Shown here in pieces: positions 26,087 to 35,548 of a stretch of DNA of 64,000 nt; positions within the stretch are counted from its first letter, which is position 1, and every line of letters begins with the position of its first letter. The stretch comes from Nocardioides sp. Iso805N. Lineage in GTDB: Bacteria; Actinomycetota; Actinomycetes; Propionibacteriales; Nocardioidaceae. A program made the position numbers and the translations under genes. The DNA is taken from assembly GCF_000364605.1 (NCBI RefSeq), contig NZ_KB822579.1, forward strand, positions 1 through 64,000. The letters run 5' to 3'. A model generated the notes under the pieces. The model did no database searches, was not told where the DNA came from, and was given only the letters and a program-made list of their open reading frames with translations.

Positions 26087-27745
26087 TCAGCCGTGGACGG
26101 CGACTCCGTCGACGTAGGTCGCAAGGACCGAGATCGACGAGAGTGCAGTGGTGGGGACGGTGAAGGGATCCTGGTCGAGGACCACGAGGTCGGCAGCGGC
26201 CCCGAGGGACAGTCTCCCCGTCTCGAGCCGCGCGGCGCGGGCAGCGCCGGCGGTGGCGGCATGGAAGGCCGTCGCCACGTCGATCCCCTCCTCGGCGAGG
26301 AGGGGGACGGTGCGGGCGTGCTCGTCCTGCGCGTGGGGGTCCGCAGCCGGTGCGGTCCGGTTGACCGCCACGTGGATGCCCCACAGGGGGTCGGGGCTCG
26401 ACACCGGCCAGTCCGAGCCCATCGCCAGCGCCGCGCCCGCGTGGTGCAGGCTGCCGAAGGCGAAGTGGTGCTCGCGCTGCGCCGGGGTCAGGTAGGGCAG
26501 CTTGGTCTCGACCAGGACCCTGTCCTCGCGCGCCCACAGCGGCGAGACGTTGGCCATCACACCGAGCTCGGCGAAGCGGGGTACGTCGGTCGGGTCGATG
26601 AGGTCGATGTGGGCGATCTGGTGGCGGGCGTCATGGCGCGGCTCCGCTGCCGCGATCGCGTCGAGGCACTCCCGAACGGCGCGATCGCCGACCGCGTGCA
26701 GGTGCAGGTCGAAGCCGCCGCCGATGAGTGCGACAGCGACCTCGCGGAGGGTGTCGGGGTCGACGAAGCTCAGGCCGCGTTCGCCGGGGCGGCCGTGGTA
26801 GTGGTCGATGACAGCGGCCGTGAGGTTCTCGCAGACGCCGTCCTGCATGATCTTGACCGCGCTGGCCCGGAAGTTGGACCAGGTGCGGCTCTCGGCACGC
26901 CGCGCCCGCAGGCGGTCGATCTGCCCGAGGTCCTCGTCGAGGGCCCACCACAGGGCGCCGGTCACCTTGCCGGTCAGGAGGCCGGCTTCGCAGACGGCCC
27001 GATAGACCGGATACAGGTCCGGCATACCGAGCATCTCGCCGACCGCGGCGTCCTGCCAGCCGACGATGCCGAGCGAGTGCAGGTGGCGCTGCGCCTCCAG
27101 CAGGGCGGCGACGAGCTCGTCGCCGCTGGGCTTGGGCACCAGGTCGGTCACCAGATCGGCGGCCGACTCCATCAGGAAGCCGGTGGCCCGGCCGTCGTGA
27201 TCGCGGTGGATCCGGCCGCCGGCCGGGTCGGGGGTGGAGTCGTCGATGCCGGCGCGGCGCAGTGCGGCGGTGCTGACCCAGACGCCGTGGGCGTCGTGGC
27301 TGACGAGCACTGCCGGCCGGTCACCGACGAGGGCGTCCAGCTCACTCGCGGTGGGGAACCCGCCGGGGAAGACGTCGCCGTACCAGCCGGAGCCGATGAA
27401 CCACTCGCTGTGCCCGGCGTCGGGTCCGGCGCTGGGTCGAGCGCTGTGCTCGGCGATCCGGCGGCGGTAGGCGTCCAGGTCGTGGAGGTCGTCGAGGTCG
27501 CAGCGGATCCGGTTGAGCCCGGCCATCACCGGGTGGACGTGGGCGTCGACGAAGCCGGGCGTGACAGCGCCGGTGAGGGCGATGACCTCGGTCGCGGGGC
27601 CCACGAGCGCGTCACAGGCAGGGCCTCCCAGGCCGACGACGATCCCGTCGCGCACCGCGATGGCGTCCGTGGGTGCGGTGTACGCATCGGGCCGGACGAC
27701 GCCACGCAGGACGAGGTCGGCCGGGCGTTCGTGGTCGCCTGTCAC
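26087..27745 (-). CDS. Amidohydrolase, YtcJ-like (Amidohydro_3)
   Basis: 552 aa, GTG 27745 with GGAG about 8 nt upstream. Metal-dependent TIM-barrel hydrolase: metal-binding VTPGFVDAHVHPVMAG, carboxylated-Lys region (ASAVKIMQDGV), DLHLHAVGDRA, HQIAHIDLI, and Asp in ALAMGSDWPVSSP. No signal peptide. It lies 28 nt above the permease and is probably in the same operon, possibly freeing an amine from an amide. The substrate is not predictable. Confidence 0.9.
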   Translation of the reverse strand: MTGDHERPADLVLRGVVRPDAYTAPTDAIAVRDGIVVGLGGPACDALVGPATEVIALTGAVTPGFVDAHVHPVMAGLNRIRCDLDDLHDLDAYRRRIAEHSARPSAGPDAGHSEWFIGSGWYGDVFPGGFPTASELDALVGDRPAVLVSHDAHGVWVSTAALRRAGIDDSTPDPAGGRIHRDHDGRATGFLMESAADLVTDLVPKPSGDELVAALLEAQRHLHSLGIVGWQDAAVGEMLGMPDLYPVYRAVCEAGLLTGKVTGALWWALDEDLGQIDRLRARRAESRTWSNFRASAVKIMQDGVCENLTAAVIDHYHGRPGERGLSFVDPDTLREVAVALIGGGFDLHLHAVGDRAVRECLDAIAAAEPRHDARHQIAHIDLIDPTDVPRFAELGVMANVSPLWAREDRVLVETKLPYLTPAQREHHFAFGSLHHAGAALAMGSDWPVSSPDPLWGIHVAVNRTAPAADPHAQDEHARTVPLLAEEGIDVATAFHAATAGAARAARLETGRLSLGAAADLVVLDQDPFTVPTTALSSISVLATYVDGVAVHG

Positions 27746-27763
27746 TGCTGACTCCTCACCTAG

Positions 27764-27862
27764 TTCTTTGATGCCGATCGCAACGAATGTGATCAAGGCC
27801 ATGTCATCGCAGCGCAAATTCGGTGTTAGGGCAATGTTTCGTAAGCGCTGATTCTTTGATGC
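27764..27862. promoter_or_regulatory. Divergent promoter region with a repeated 11-mer
   Basis: TTCTTTGATGC occurs exactly at 27764-27774 and 27852-27862, in the AT-rich 137-nt gap between the amidohydrolase (-) and TetR (+) starts. One copy lies close to each start, as expected for a regulator binding both promoters. The adjacent TetR is the obvious candidate. The copies are direct, not palindromic, which is less usual for TetR. Confidence 0.4.
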
Positions 27863-27882
27863 GGGTCATAGATAATTCCGGC

Positions 27883-28488
27883 ATGGCACGACCGAAGGAC
27901 CAACGTGAGCGTCGCGGCGACCTCGTCCGAGCGGCGACGCGGGCGATCGCCGAGACCGGTGTTGCCGGCCTGCGCGTCCGTGACGTGGCTGCCCAGGCAG
28001 GGCTCTCGCCGGGCCTGGTCTCCTACTACTACCGCACGCTGGACACGCTCGTCCTCGACGTGCACGCCGACGCCGTACGCCGCTTCTACTCGGCCCGCCG
28101 TGAGGCCATCGACCAGCTCGACGACCCCCTCGCGCAGCTCGCCGAGCTGGTCCGGCGCGGCACTCCCGACGGGCCCGACGACCTGCTGTGCCGGGTGCTC
28201 TACGAGCTCCACGTCCACGCGGCGCGCAGCATGCCGCACGCGGCGCTGATGAGCTCGCTGTGGGAGCAGGAGGTCTCCCTCTACGAGCTGGTGCTCGCCC
28301 GCGGCGTGGAGAGGGGCGACCTCGCGCTGCGCAGCACGCCGCGGGAGATCGCCGAGGCGGTGGTGGCGCTGGAGGACGCCGTGGGCCTGCACGTGGTCGC
28401 GCACAACCCGGCGATGACGGCTGACCGGGCACGCACGCTGGTCCAGCATCTGGTGGAGCGCGAGATCGGTCGTCCGCTGGGCTGTTGA
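27883..28488 (+). CDS. TetR-family regulator
   Basis: 201 aa, ATG 27883; the frame runs further upstream without a ribosome site, and no strong site precedes 27883 either. HTH at about residues 10-55: LVRAATRAIAETGVAGLRVR then DVAAQAGLSPGLVSYYYRTL. The YYYR variant of the usual YxxF/YxHF is notable. It probably represses the divergent amidohydrolase/permease/amine oxidase/DUF5134 operon; an MFS gene follows 140 nt later. Confidence 0.92.
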   Translation: MARPKDQRERRGDLVRAATRAIAETGVAGLRVRDVAAQAGLSPGLVSYYYRTLDTLVLDVHADAVRRFYSARREAIDQLDDPLAQLAELVRRGTPDGPDDLLCRVLYELHVHAARSMPHAALMSSLWEQEVSLYELVLARGVERGDLALRSTPREIAEAVVALEDAVGLHVVAHNPAMTADRARTLVQHLVEREIGRPLGC

Positions 28489-28628
28489 GGGCGGGCTCGC
28501 CACCACTGCGACCTGCCCCGCCCGCTCCTGGCCCACCCGGCCCACCCCGTCGAGGGTGAGGCCGCGCCACCCCTCTGCCCGCCATCGTGGGGTGACGTGC
28601 CGTGCCTGCCGGCGCGGGAGGAGGTGTC

Positions 28629-30260
28629 ATGGCGAGGGGTAACGCCGACGCCGCTGCCACCGCGGTGGCAGCCGGATCGGGGATGGTGCTGCTGACCCTC
28701 GCGTCCGGGCAGTTCCTGATGACGCTCGACAGCTCGGTCATGAACGTCTCGATCGCGCAGGTCGCCGCCGACGTCGGTACGACGGTGACAGGTGTGCAGA
28801 CCGCGATCACGCTCTACACGCTGGTGATGGCCACCACCATGATCACGGGCGGCAAGGTCGGCACGATGATCGGGCGGCGAAAGGCCTTCGCCATCGGCTG
28901 CGTCATCTACGGCGCCGGCTCGCTGACGACCGCCCTGGCTCCGAACCTCGGTGTGCTGATCCTCGGCTGGTCGGTGCTCGAGGGGCTCGGGGCCGCGCTG
29001 ATCATGCCCGCGATCGTGGCCCTCGTCGCGTCGAACTTCGCCCCCGAGGGGCGCCCGCGCGCCTACGGGCTGGTGGCCTCGGCCGGTGCCATCGCGGTCG
29101 CGGCCGGGCCCCTGATCGGTGGCCTGGTGACGACGTACTGGACGTGGCGTCTGGTGTTCGTCGGCGAGGTCGTCGTCGTGATCGTGATCCTGGGTCTGAC
29201 CCGGAGGATCCGGGACGACGGCGTGATCGGTGAGCGGGCGCGCCTCGACGTCGTCGGCATCCTGCTCTCGGCCGCCGGGCTCGGGCTCGCGGTCTTCGGG
29301 GTGCTCCGCTCCGGGGACTGGGGCTGGGTTCGGCCCAAGGCGGGTGCCCCCGACCTGTGGGGCGTCTCCCTCACCCTCTGGATGATCGCCGGCGGTCTTC
29401 TCGTGGTCAGGCTCTTCACCTGGTGGGAGTCGTGGATGAGCGCCCACGGCCGTGAGCCCCTGATCGACCTGGCGCGGCTCCGCAACGCCCAGCTCGTCGG
29501 CGGCCTCACGATGTTCCTGTTCCAGTTCCTGCTGCAGGCGGGCCTGTTCTTCACCATCCCGCTCTACCTCTCCGTCGCGCTGGGGCTCAGCGCCCTCGAC
29601 ACCGGGATCCGCCTCCTTCCCCTGTCGATCACCCTCCTCCTGGCCGCGCTGGGCATCCCGCGGCTGTGGCCGCAGGCGTCGCCGCGCCGGGTGGTCGCCC
29701 TGGGGCTGGCGGCGTTGCTCGTCGGGATCCTGTCCCTCATCGCCGCGCTCGACGCCGGGGCTGGGCCCGAGGTGGTCACCGTCCCGCTGCTCTTCGCCGG
29801 ACTCGGTGTCGGCGCGCTCGCCTCCCAGCTCGGCGCCGTCACGGTCTCGGCGGTCCCGGACAACCTCAGCGGCGAGGTCGGCGGCCTGCAGAACACCTTC
29901 ACCAACCTGGGCGCCTCCCTCGGGACCGCGCTCGCGGGATCGGTGCTCATCGGCGCGCTGACGACGAGCTTCCTGCAGGGCATCGAGGCGAACCCGGACA
30001 TCCCGAAGAGCGTGGTCGAGGGTGCGAACACCGAGCTGGTCGGCGGCATCCCGTTCGTCTCGGACGCCGATCTGCGCGCCGGTCTCGCCGACGCGGGCAT
30101 GCCCAAGGACGAGACGAACGCGATCGTCGAGGAGAACTCCTCGGCACGCCTCGACGGCCTGCGGACGAGCCTGGCGGTTCTCGCGCTGATCGCGGCGCTC
30201 GCCATCTTCCTCACCCGGCTGCTCCCGACGCGGCCCGCCGGCCGCTCCTCGCAGGCCTGA
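28629..30260 (+). CDS. MFS transporter, DHA2 (14-helix) drug exporter type
   Basis: 543 aa, ATG 28629 after GGAGGAGG. About 14 transmembrane segments. Conserved pieces are LDSSVMNVSIAQVAADVG (helix 1), GGKVGTMIGRRKAF (motif A), EGLGAALIMPAIVALV and the motif C-like AAGPLIGG. A long extracytoplasmic loop (about 440-500) precedes the last helix. Likely proton-driven efflux of organic compounds. Same direction as the TetR gene at 27883, so it may be part of that regulon. Confidence 0.9.
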   Translation: MARGNADAAATAVAAGSGMVLLTLASGQFLMTLDSSVMNVSIAQVAADVGTTVTGVQTAITLYTLVMATTMITGGKVGTMIGRRKAFAIGCVIYGAGSLTTALAPNLGVLILGWSVLEGLGAALIMPAIVALVASNFAPEGRPRAYGLVASAGAIAVAAGPLIGGLVTTYWTWRLVFVGEVVVVIVILGLTRRIRDDGVIGERARLDVVGILLSAAGLGLAVFGVLRSGDWGWVRPKAGAPDLWGVSLTLWMIAGGLLVVRLFTWWESWMSAHGREPLIDLARLRNAQLVGGLTMFLFQFLLQAGLFFTIPLYLSVALGLSALDTGIRLLPLSITLLLAALGIPRLWPQASPRRVVALGLAALLVGILSLIAALDAGAGPEVVTVPLLFAGLGVGALASQLGAVTVSAVPDNLSGEVGGLQNTFTNLGASLGTALAGSVLIGALTTSFLQGIEANPDIPKSVVEGANTELVGGIPFVSDADLRAGLADAGMPKDETNAIVEENSSARLDGLRTSLAVLALIAALAIFLTRLLPTRPAGRSSQA

Positions 30261-30402
30261 GGCCGCCGACACCATCGACTCACTCGATGTAGACCGTGGA
30301 TTTTCTGTGATGGACAGATAGCTGTGCTCCGCCCGAGGGTGGGGGAACTCACAGGCGACAACGACGTGGCCCCCGATGATCGCTCACCTTCGAGGAGCAC
30401 CC

Positions 30403-31839
30403 ATGGACACGACCACCACCTCCGGCCCGACGGCCGCGCGCAGCGAGGCGCTCGAGCAACGGACGATCGAGCACATCCCCGTCGACGAGCGACACGGGCG
30501 GGCACGTCAGCTGTTCACCATCTGGTTCGGCTCGAACATCATGCTGCTGACCATCGCCACCGGCGTGATCGCGACGGTCGGCTACGGCCTGCCGGTCTGG
30601 GCGGCGGCCCTGGCGCTGGTGATCGGCAACGTCGTCGGCGGCGTGGTGATGGCGCTGCACGCCGCCCAGGGCCCGCAGATGGGCGTCCCGCAGATGCTGC
30701 AGACCCGCGCACAGTTCGGCGCCTACGGCAGCCTGCTCGTGGTCACCATCGTGGTGGTCATGTACACCGCCTTCTTCGCCTCCAACATGGTGCTCGGCGG
30801 CCAGGCGCTCGCCGACCTGACCTCGATCGGGGAGACGCCGGGAATCGTGCTGGTGGGCGTGCTCGGGGTGATCGGAGCCATCTACGGCTATCGCGTCATC
30901 CACGCGATGGCGGGCCTCTTGAGCGCCCTCGCCGGGCTGGCCCTGGTGCTCGCGTTCATCATGCTCTTCGTCGTCGTGGGCATGCCGTCCGGCGCGATGT
31001 CGGCCGGCTCGTTCGGCTGGGCCGGCTTCATGGGGACCATCTCGCTGGCGGCACTGTGGCAGATCGCGTACGCGCCGTACGTCTCGGACTACACCCGCTA
31101 CATGCCCAAGGACACCGGTGTGCGCTCGGCCTTCTGGGCGACGTACTCCGGTTGCGTGCTCGGATCGCTGTTCCCGATGCTGCTCGGTGCTCTGGTCGGC
31201 GTCGCCTGGCCGACGGTCGACACCGTCACCGAGGTGCACCGCGCCGGCGGTGACATCGGCGGAGTGATCCTGGCCGTCTTCGCACTCGGCATCGCCGCGA
31301 CCAACGCGATGAACCTCTACTGCGGTGCGCTCTCCACGTTGACCATCGGCCAGACGCTGCGGCCGCGCTGGCAGCCGCGTGCCGGGACCCGCACGGTGGT
31401 GTGCGTGGTGATCTTCGCGGTCGCGCTGGTGATCGCGATCGCCGGCAAGGGCGACTTCCTCGACAACTTCGAGAACTTCATGCTCCTGCTGCTGTGCGTG
31501 CTGATCCCCTGGACGGCCGTCAACCTGGTCGACTACTACCTGATCCGGCGCGGCGAGTACGACATCCCCTCGCTCTTCGAGCCCGACGGCGGCATCTACG
31601 GCCGGATCAACGTGCCAGCGGTCGGCTGCTACCTGCTCGGCATCCTGATCCAGATCCCCTTCCTCTCCAACGCGCTCTACACCGGTCCGGTCGCCAAGGC
31701 ACTCGACGGCGTGGACATCTCCTGGATCGTCGGCCTGGCCGTGATCTGCCCCGTCTACTACTTCTGGGCGCGCGCCACCACGGCCTCCCGGGAGCGGATC
31801 GCGGCGGAGCCGGTGACCACGGTGGGGGAGCAGGCGTGA
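30403..31839 (+). CDS. NCS1-family nucleobase/cation symporter-type permease
   Basis: 478 aa, ATG 30403 after GAGGAGC. It has about 12 helices and NCS1 marks: FTIWFGSNIMLLTIATG in helix 1, AYAPYVSDYTRYMP in the middle, and NLVDYYLIRRGEYD. NCS1 proteins import purines, pyrimidines, hydantoins, thiamine or related nitrogen compounds. It opens an operon with an aldehyde dehydrogenase (GTGA overlap) and a GMC oxidoreductase, so the substrate is probably an alcohol or choline-like compound. Confidence 0.9.
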   Translation: MDTTTTSGPTAARSEALEQRTIEHIPVDERHGRARQLFTIWFGSNIMLLTIATGVIATVGYGLPVWAAALALVIGNVVGGVVMALHAAQGPQMGVPQMLQTRAQFGAYGSLLVVTIVVVMYTAFFASNMVLGGQALADLTSIGETPGIVLVGVLGVIGAIYGYRVIHAMAGLLSALAGLALVLAFIMLFVVVGMPSGAMSAGSFGWAGFMGTISLAALWQIAYAPYVSDYTRYMPKDTGVRSAFWATYSGCVLGSLFPMLLGALVGVAWPTVDTVTEVHRAGGDIGGVILAVFALGIAATNAMNLYCGALSTLTIGQTLRPRWQPRAGTRTVVCVVIFAVALVIAIAGKGDFLDNFENFMLLLLCVLIPWTAVNLVDYYLIRRGEYDIPSLFEPDGGIYGRINVPAVGCYLLGILIQIPFLSNALYTGPVAKALDGVDISWIVGLAVICPVYYFWARATTASRERIAAEPVTTVGEQA

Positions 31840-33324
31840 GCGAGCGGAGTCATCGGGACTGGGCGGCCCTGGCCGAGCGGATCGAGGTCCCGGCGCTCGC
31901 CTGGATCGAGGGCCCGGTCGCGGCGCTGTCCGGCGAGACCCGACCCTCGGTCGACCCGGCGACGGGACGTGTGCTGGCCGACGTCGCGGAGTGCGGCGTG
32001 GCGGACGTGGACCTGGCGGTCGCATCGGCCCGCCGGGCCTTCGACGACGGCCGATGGTCGCACGCGCACCCGCGCGAGCGCGCCGCCGTACTGACGCGGT
32101 GGGCCGAGCTCGTGCTTGCCAACGCCGACCAGCTGGCTGCTGGACAGCCTGGACGCGGGCAAGCGGATCGTGGACACCGCGACGATCGACGTGCCCGGCT
32201 CCGCCGCCATCCTGCGCGGGTACGCCGAGAGCCTGGATAAGGTGTACGGCGAGGTCGCTCCGACCGGACCCGGCGACCTGGCCGTGGTGACCCGCGAGCC
32301 GCTCGGCGTCGTCGCGGCGGTGGTGCCGTGGAACTACCCGCTCGAGATGGCGGTCTGGAAGCTGGCCCCGGCCCTCGCGGCGGGCAACAGCGTGGTGTTG
32401 AAGCCGGCCGAGGAGTCGCCGTTGTCGGTGCTGCGACTGGCGGAGCTGGCAGCCGAGGCCGGGCTGCCCGCGGGCGTGCTCTCGGTCGTGCCGGGCAGCG
32501 GTCCGGTGGTCGGTGCGGCGCTCGGCAGGCATCTGGACGTCGATGCCGTCACCTTCACCGGGTCCACCGACATCGGACGGATGTTCCAGGGCTACGCCGC
32601 CGCCTCGAACATGAAGCAGGTGTGGATCGAGGCGGGCGGCAAGAGCGCCGTCGTCGTCCTCGACGACGTCCACGACCTCGACGCGGTCGCCGCCGGCGTC
32701 TGCGCCGGCATCTTCACCAACGCCGGCCAGGTCTGCTCGGCGACGTCGCGGCTGGTGATCCAGCGGGGGGTCGCCGACGAGGTGATCGACCGCGTGGTCA
32801 AGCGGGCGGCCGCCGTGGCGGTGGGCGATCCGCTCGACCCGGCCACCGAGATGGGGCCGCTCGTCAGCGAGCGCCATGCCGAACGCGTCCTCGCGCTGAT
32901 GCGGCGAGGCGCGCAAGAGGCCGGCGAGACGGTCGGCGGCGGCCCCCTCGAGGGTGCACCGACAGGCAGCTTCGTCCGACCTCAGGTGCTGATCGGCGTC
33001 GGTCCGGAGACGGACATCGCCCGGACCGAGGTGTTCGGCCCGGTGCTGGCGGTGCAGGTGGTCGAGGGCGAGCAGGAGGCGGTCGCGGTGGCGAACGGGA
33101 CGCCGTATGCCCTGGCCGCAGGGCTGTGGACCGACGACCTGCGCCGTGCCCACCGGGTGGCGCGCCGCCTGCGTGCCGGGACGGTATCGGTCAACTGCGT
33201 CGACGCGCTCGACGTGGCCACGCCGTTCGGGGGCTTCGGGCACTCCGGGTACGGGCGCGACCTGTCGCTGCACGCGCTGGACAAGTTCACCGGTCTTAAG
33301 ACGACCTGGTTCCACCATGGCTGA
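31836..33324 (+). pseudogene. Aldehyde dehydrogenase, interrupted by a frameshift near 32140
   Basis: GTG 31836 overlaps the permease stop. The N-terminal frame is normal to VLANADQLA, then shifts and stops at 32240. The homologous protein continues in another frame as LLDSLDAGKRIVDTATIDV and runs intact to 33324. Two bases seem missing in ctggctgctgg (about 32134-32144), a slippage-prone GCTGCTG context. The rest is complete: catalytic Cys in FTNAGQVCSATSR, Glu in WIEAGGKSAV, FTGSTDIGR and VFGPVLAVQV. It is either a recent pseudogene, a sequencing error or a recoded gene. Neighbours are intact and in the same operon. Confidence 0.85.
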
Positions 33325-34900
33325 GCCGGATGCGCTCGGCCGCCACGCCCACGACTACCTCGTCATCGGCGGCGGTACGGCAGGCGCCCTGCTCGCCACC
33401 CGCCTCGCGGAGGGCGGTCTCGACGTCGCCCTGGTCGAGTGGGGGCCTGACGACGAGCACGAGCCGAGGGCCCGGGAGCTGCGCCGCTGGGACGAGATGC
33501 TCGAGGGTGAGTACGACCTCGACTACCGCTCGAAGCCCAACCTGCGCGGCAACTCCGACATCCGCCTGGCCCGGCTGCGCATCCTCGGCGGCTGCTCGAC
33601 GGCGAACACGATGATCACCTGGCGCCCGCTCCGCGAGGATCTCGAGGAGTGGGTGCGGCTCGGCGCCGTCGGGTGGGACCCGGGGACGGTGCTGCCCTAC
33701 TACGAGCGGCTGCGGACGCCGATCCATCCGGTGGCGCGCGAGGACCGCAACCCCTTCGTCGCGGACGTGATCACCAGCGCCGCCACCGCACTCGACCTGC
33801 CGGTGCGGGAGCGGTGGAATGACGGCCGCCTCGAAGAGTCCGCCAACGGCGTCGGGTTCTTCGAGGTCGGCTACACCCCGGAGACGAACCTGCGGTCCTC
33901 CACCTCCATCCACTACCTGCACCCGGCACGGGCGGCGGGGACGGGTCCGGAGGTCCTGACCGGGCTGCGGGCTGTCGGTCTGCTGCTCGCCGGTGAGACA
34001 CCGCGGGCGGTCGGCGTGCGGGTGCAGGACGAGCACGGCCTCGAGTTCGAGATCGATGCTCGCGCCGAGGTCATCCTGTGCTGCGGTGCCATCGACACCC
34101 CGAGACTGCTGCAGCTGTCCGGGATCGGGCCGCGCGCCGTCCTCGAGGCGGCCGGTGTGCCGGTGCGCATCGAGCTGCCGGGCGTCGGGGAGAACCTCCA
34201 GGACCACGTCGAGGGTCTCGTGCTGTGGGAGGCGAAGCAGACGCCGCCGCCGGTCCGCGCCAGCGGTTGGGACGCCGGCGCGATGGTCAGCCTCGGTCCG
34301 GAGAACCGACCCGACGTGATGATGCACTTCCCTGTCGAGCCCTGGGCCGTGCAGGCCGAGCGCTACCTCGAGGAGCAGGGTGCGCCGGCCCTGCCGGAGC
34401 GGCTCCTCGCGATCGCGCCCAACGTCGCCAGGCCGCGCAGTCGCGGACGGACGTGGATCGAGTCGTCCGACCCGCACGCCGCGCCGGCCATCGACTACCG
34501 CTCGTTCACCGACGAGGAGGGGTACGACGAGCGGACGCTGCTCGAGGGCGTCCGCCTGGCCAGGCGGATCGCTCAGGAGGAGCCGATGCGCTCCTGGGTC
34601 GGCGAGGAGGTCTTCCCCGGAGCCACCGTGGTGGCGGACGAGGAGCTGTCGGCGATGGAGCGGGCGATCCACCAGACCGTTTACCACGTGAGCGGGACCT
34701 GCCGGATCGGCCGCAGCGACGACCCCGGAGCGGTCGTCGACAGCGAGCTTCGCGTCCACGGTGTCGCCGGGCTGCGGGTGGTGGATGCGTCGGTCCTGCC
34801 CACCCTCACTGCGGTCAATCCGGTCGGGACGGTGATGGTGGTGGCCGAGCGCGCGGCGGACCTCGTGCTGGCGGAGGCCTCGGTGCTCGAGGGGATCTGA
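33317..34900 (+). CDS. GMC-family FAD-dependent alcohol/choline oxidoreductase
   Basis: 527 aa, ATG 33317, overlapping the aldehyde dehydrogenase end by 8 nt. The FAD fold is YLVIGGGTAGALLATRLAE. The second GMC signature is GAIDTPRLLQLSGIGP, and the active-site part is QTVYHVSGTCRIGRSDDP followed by AVNPVGTVMVVAERAADLV. It oxidises an alcohol to the aldehyde that the preceding dehydrogenase would handle, as BetA/BetB do for choline. Substrate not fixed by sequence. Confidence 0.92.
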   Translation: MAEPDALGRHAHDYLVIGGGTAGALLATRLAEGGLDVALVEWGPDDEHEPRARELRRWDEMLEGEYDLDYRSKPNLRGNSDIRLARLRILGGCSTANTMITWRPLREDLEEWVRLGAVGWDPGTVLPYYERLRTPIHPVAREDRNPFVADVITSAATALDLPVRERWNDGRLEESANGVGFFEVGYTPETNLRSSTSIHYLHPARAAGTGPEVLTGLRAVGLLLAGETPRAVGVRVQDEHGLEFEIDARAEVILCCGAIDTPRLLQLSGIGPRAVLEAAGVPVRIELPGVGENLQDHVEGLVLWEAKQTPPPVRASGWDAGAMVSLGPENRPDVMMHFPVEPWAVQAERYLEEQGAPALPERLLAIAPNVARPRSRGRTWIESSDPHAAPAIDYRSFTDEEGYDERTLLEGVRLARRIAQEEPMRSWVGEEVFPGATVVADEELSAMERAIHQTVYHVSGTCRIGRSDDPGAVVDSELRVHGVAGLRVVDASVLPTLTAVNPVGTVMVVAERAADLVLAEASVLEGI

Positions 34901-34987
34901 CGGCCCGCGCACGCTCGTCGGGGCGGCGGTCGCACAGCACGCGGGCTACCGTGCACCTTCTCAGCACCCCGCCGATGAGGAGACGCC

Positions 34988-35548
34988 GTGACCCGCGACC
35001 GCACCGTCCGCGCCGACGCCCGCGCCAACCGGCAGCGGATCGTCGAGGCGGCCGCGATGCTGTACGCCGAGGTGGGACCCGACGTCTCGTTCAACGCGAT
35101 AGCGCAGCGCGCTGGCATCGGCAACGCGACGCTCTACCGCCACTTCGCCAGCCACGACGAGCTGCGTCAGGCCGTCTACCTCGCCCGCGTGCACGAGTCG
35201 GCCGTGCTCCTCACCGAGCTGGCTGCGACCGACGACCCGGCCGCCGAGCTGTCCCGCTACCTGACCTGGACGTTCGAGACCGCCGACCTCTCGCTGATCG
35301 GCCTCGGCATGGCCCACGGCGTGCGCTCGGAGGAGGTCGAGGAGGAGGTCGCCCGGGTCAAGGGCCTGTTCGACGACCTCGTACGCCGCGCGCACGACGC
35401 CGGCGTACTGGGCGAGGGGTTGTCGCGCACGGACGTGCTGGTGGCAGCGGCCGCGCTGATCCACGTGGCGCGGCACGAGGAGGTGCCCGTCGAGCGCGGC
35501 GCGACCTTCCTCGAGGTGGTGCTACGCGGCCTCGGCCTCACCGAGTGA
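34988..35548 (+). CDS. TetR-family regulator
   Basis: 186 aa, GTG 34988 after GAGGAGACGCC. The HTH is canonical (IVEAAAMLYAEVGPDVSFNA then QRAGIGNATLYRHFASHDEL), followed by a C-terminal ligand domain. It lies 87 nt after the GMC gene in the same direction, so it may regulate the permease/dehydrogenase/GMC operon. Its last 27 nt overlap tail to tail with the PAP2 gene. Confidence 0.92.
   Translation: MTRDRTVRADARANRQRIVEAAAMLYAEVGPDVSFNAIAQRAGIGNATLYRHFASHDELRQAVYLARVHESAVLLTELAATDDPAAELSRYLTWTFETADLSLIGLGMAHGVRSEEVEEEVARVKGLFDDLVRRAHDAGVLGEGLSRTDVLVAAAALIHVARHEEVPVERGATFLEVVLRGLGLTE

Noticed and set aside
30273..30289. CATCGA/TCGATG hairpin after the MFS gene
   Set aside because: Only 6 bp with a 5-nt loop and no T-run; too weak to call a terminator.
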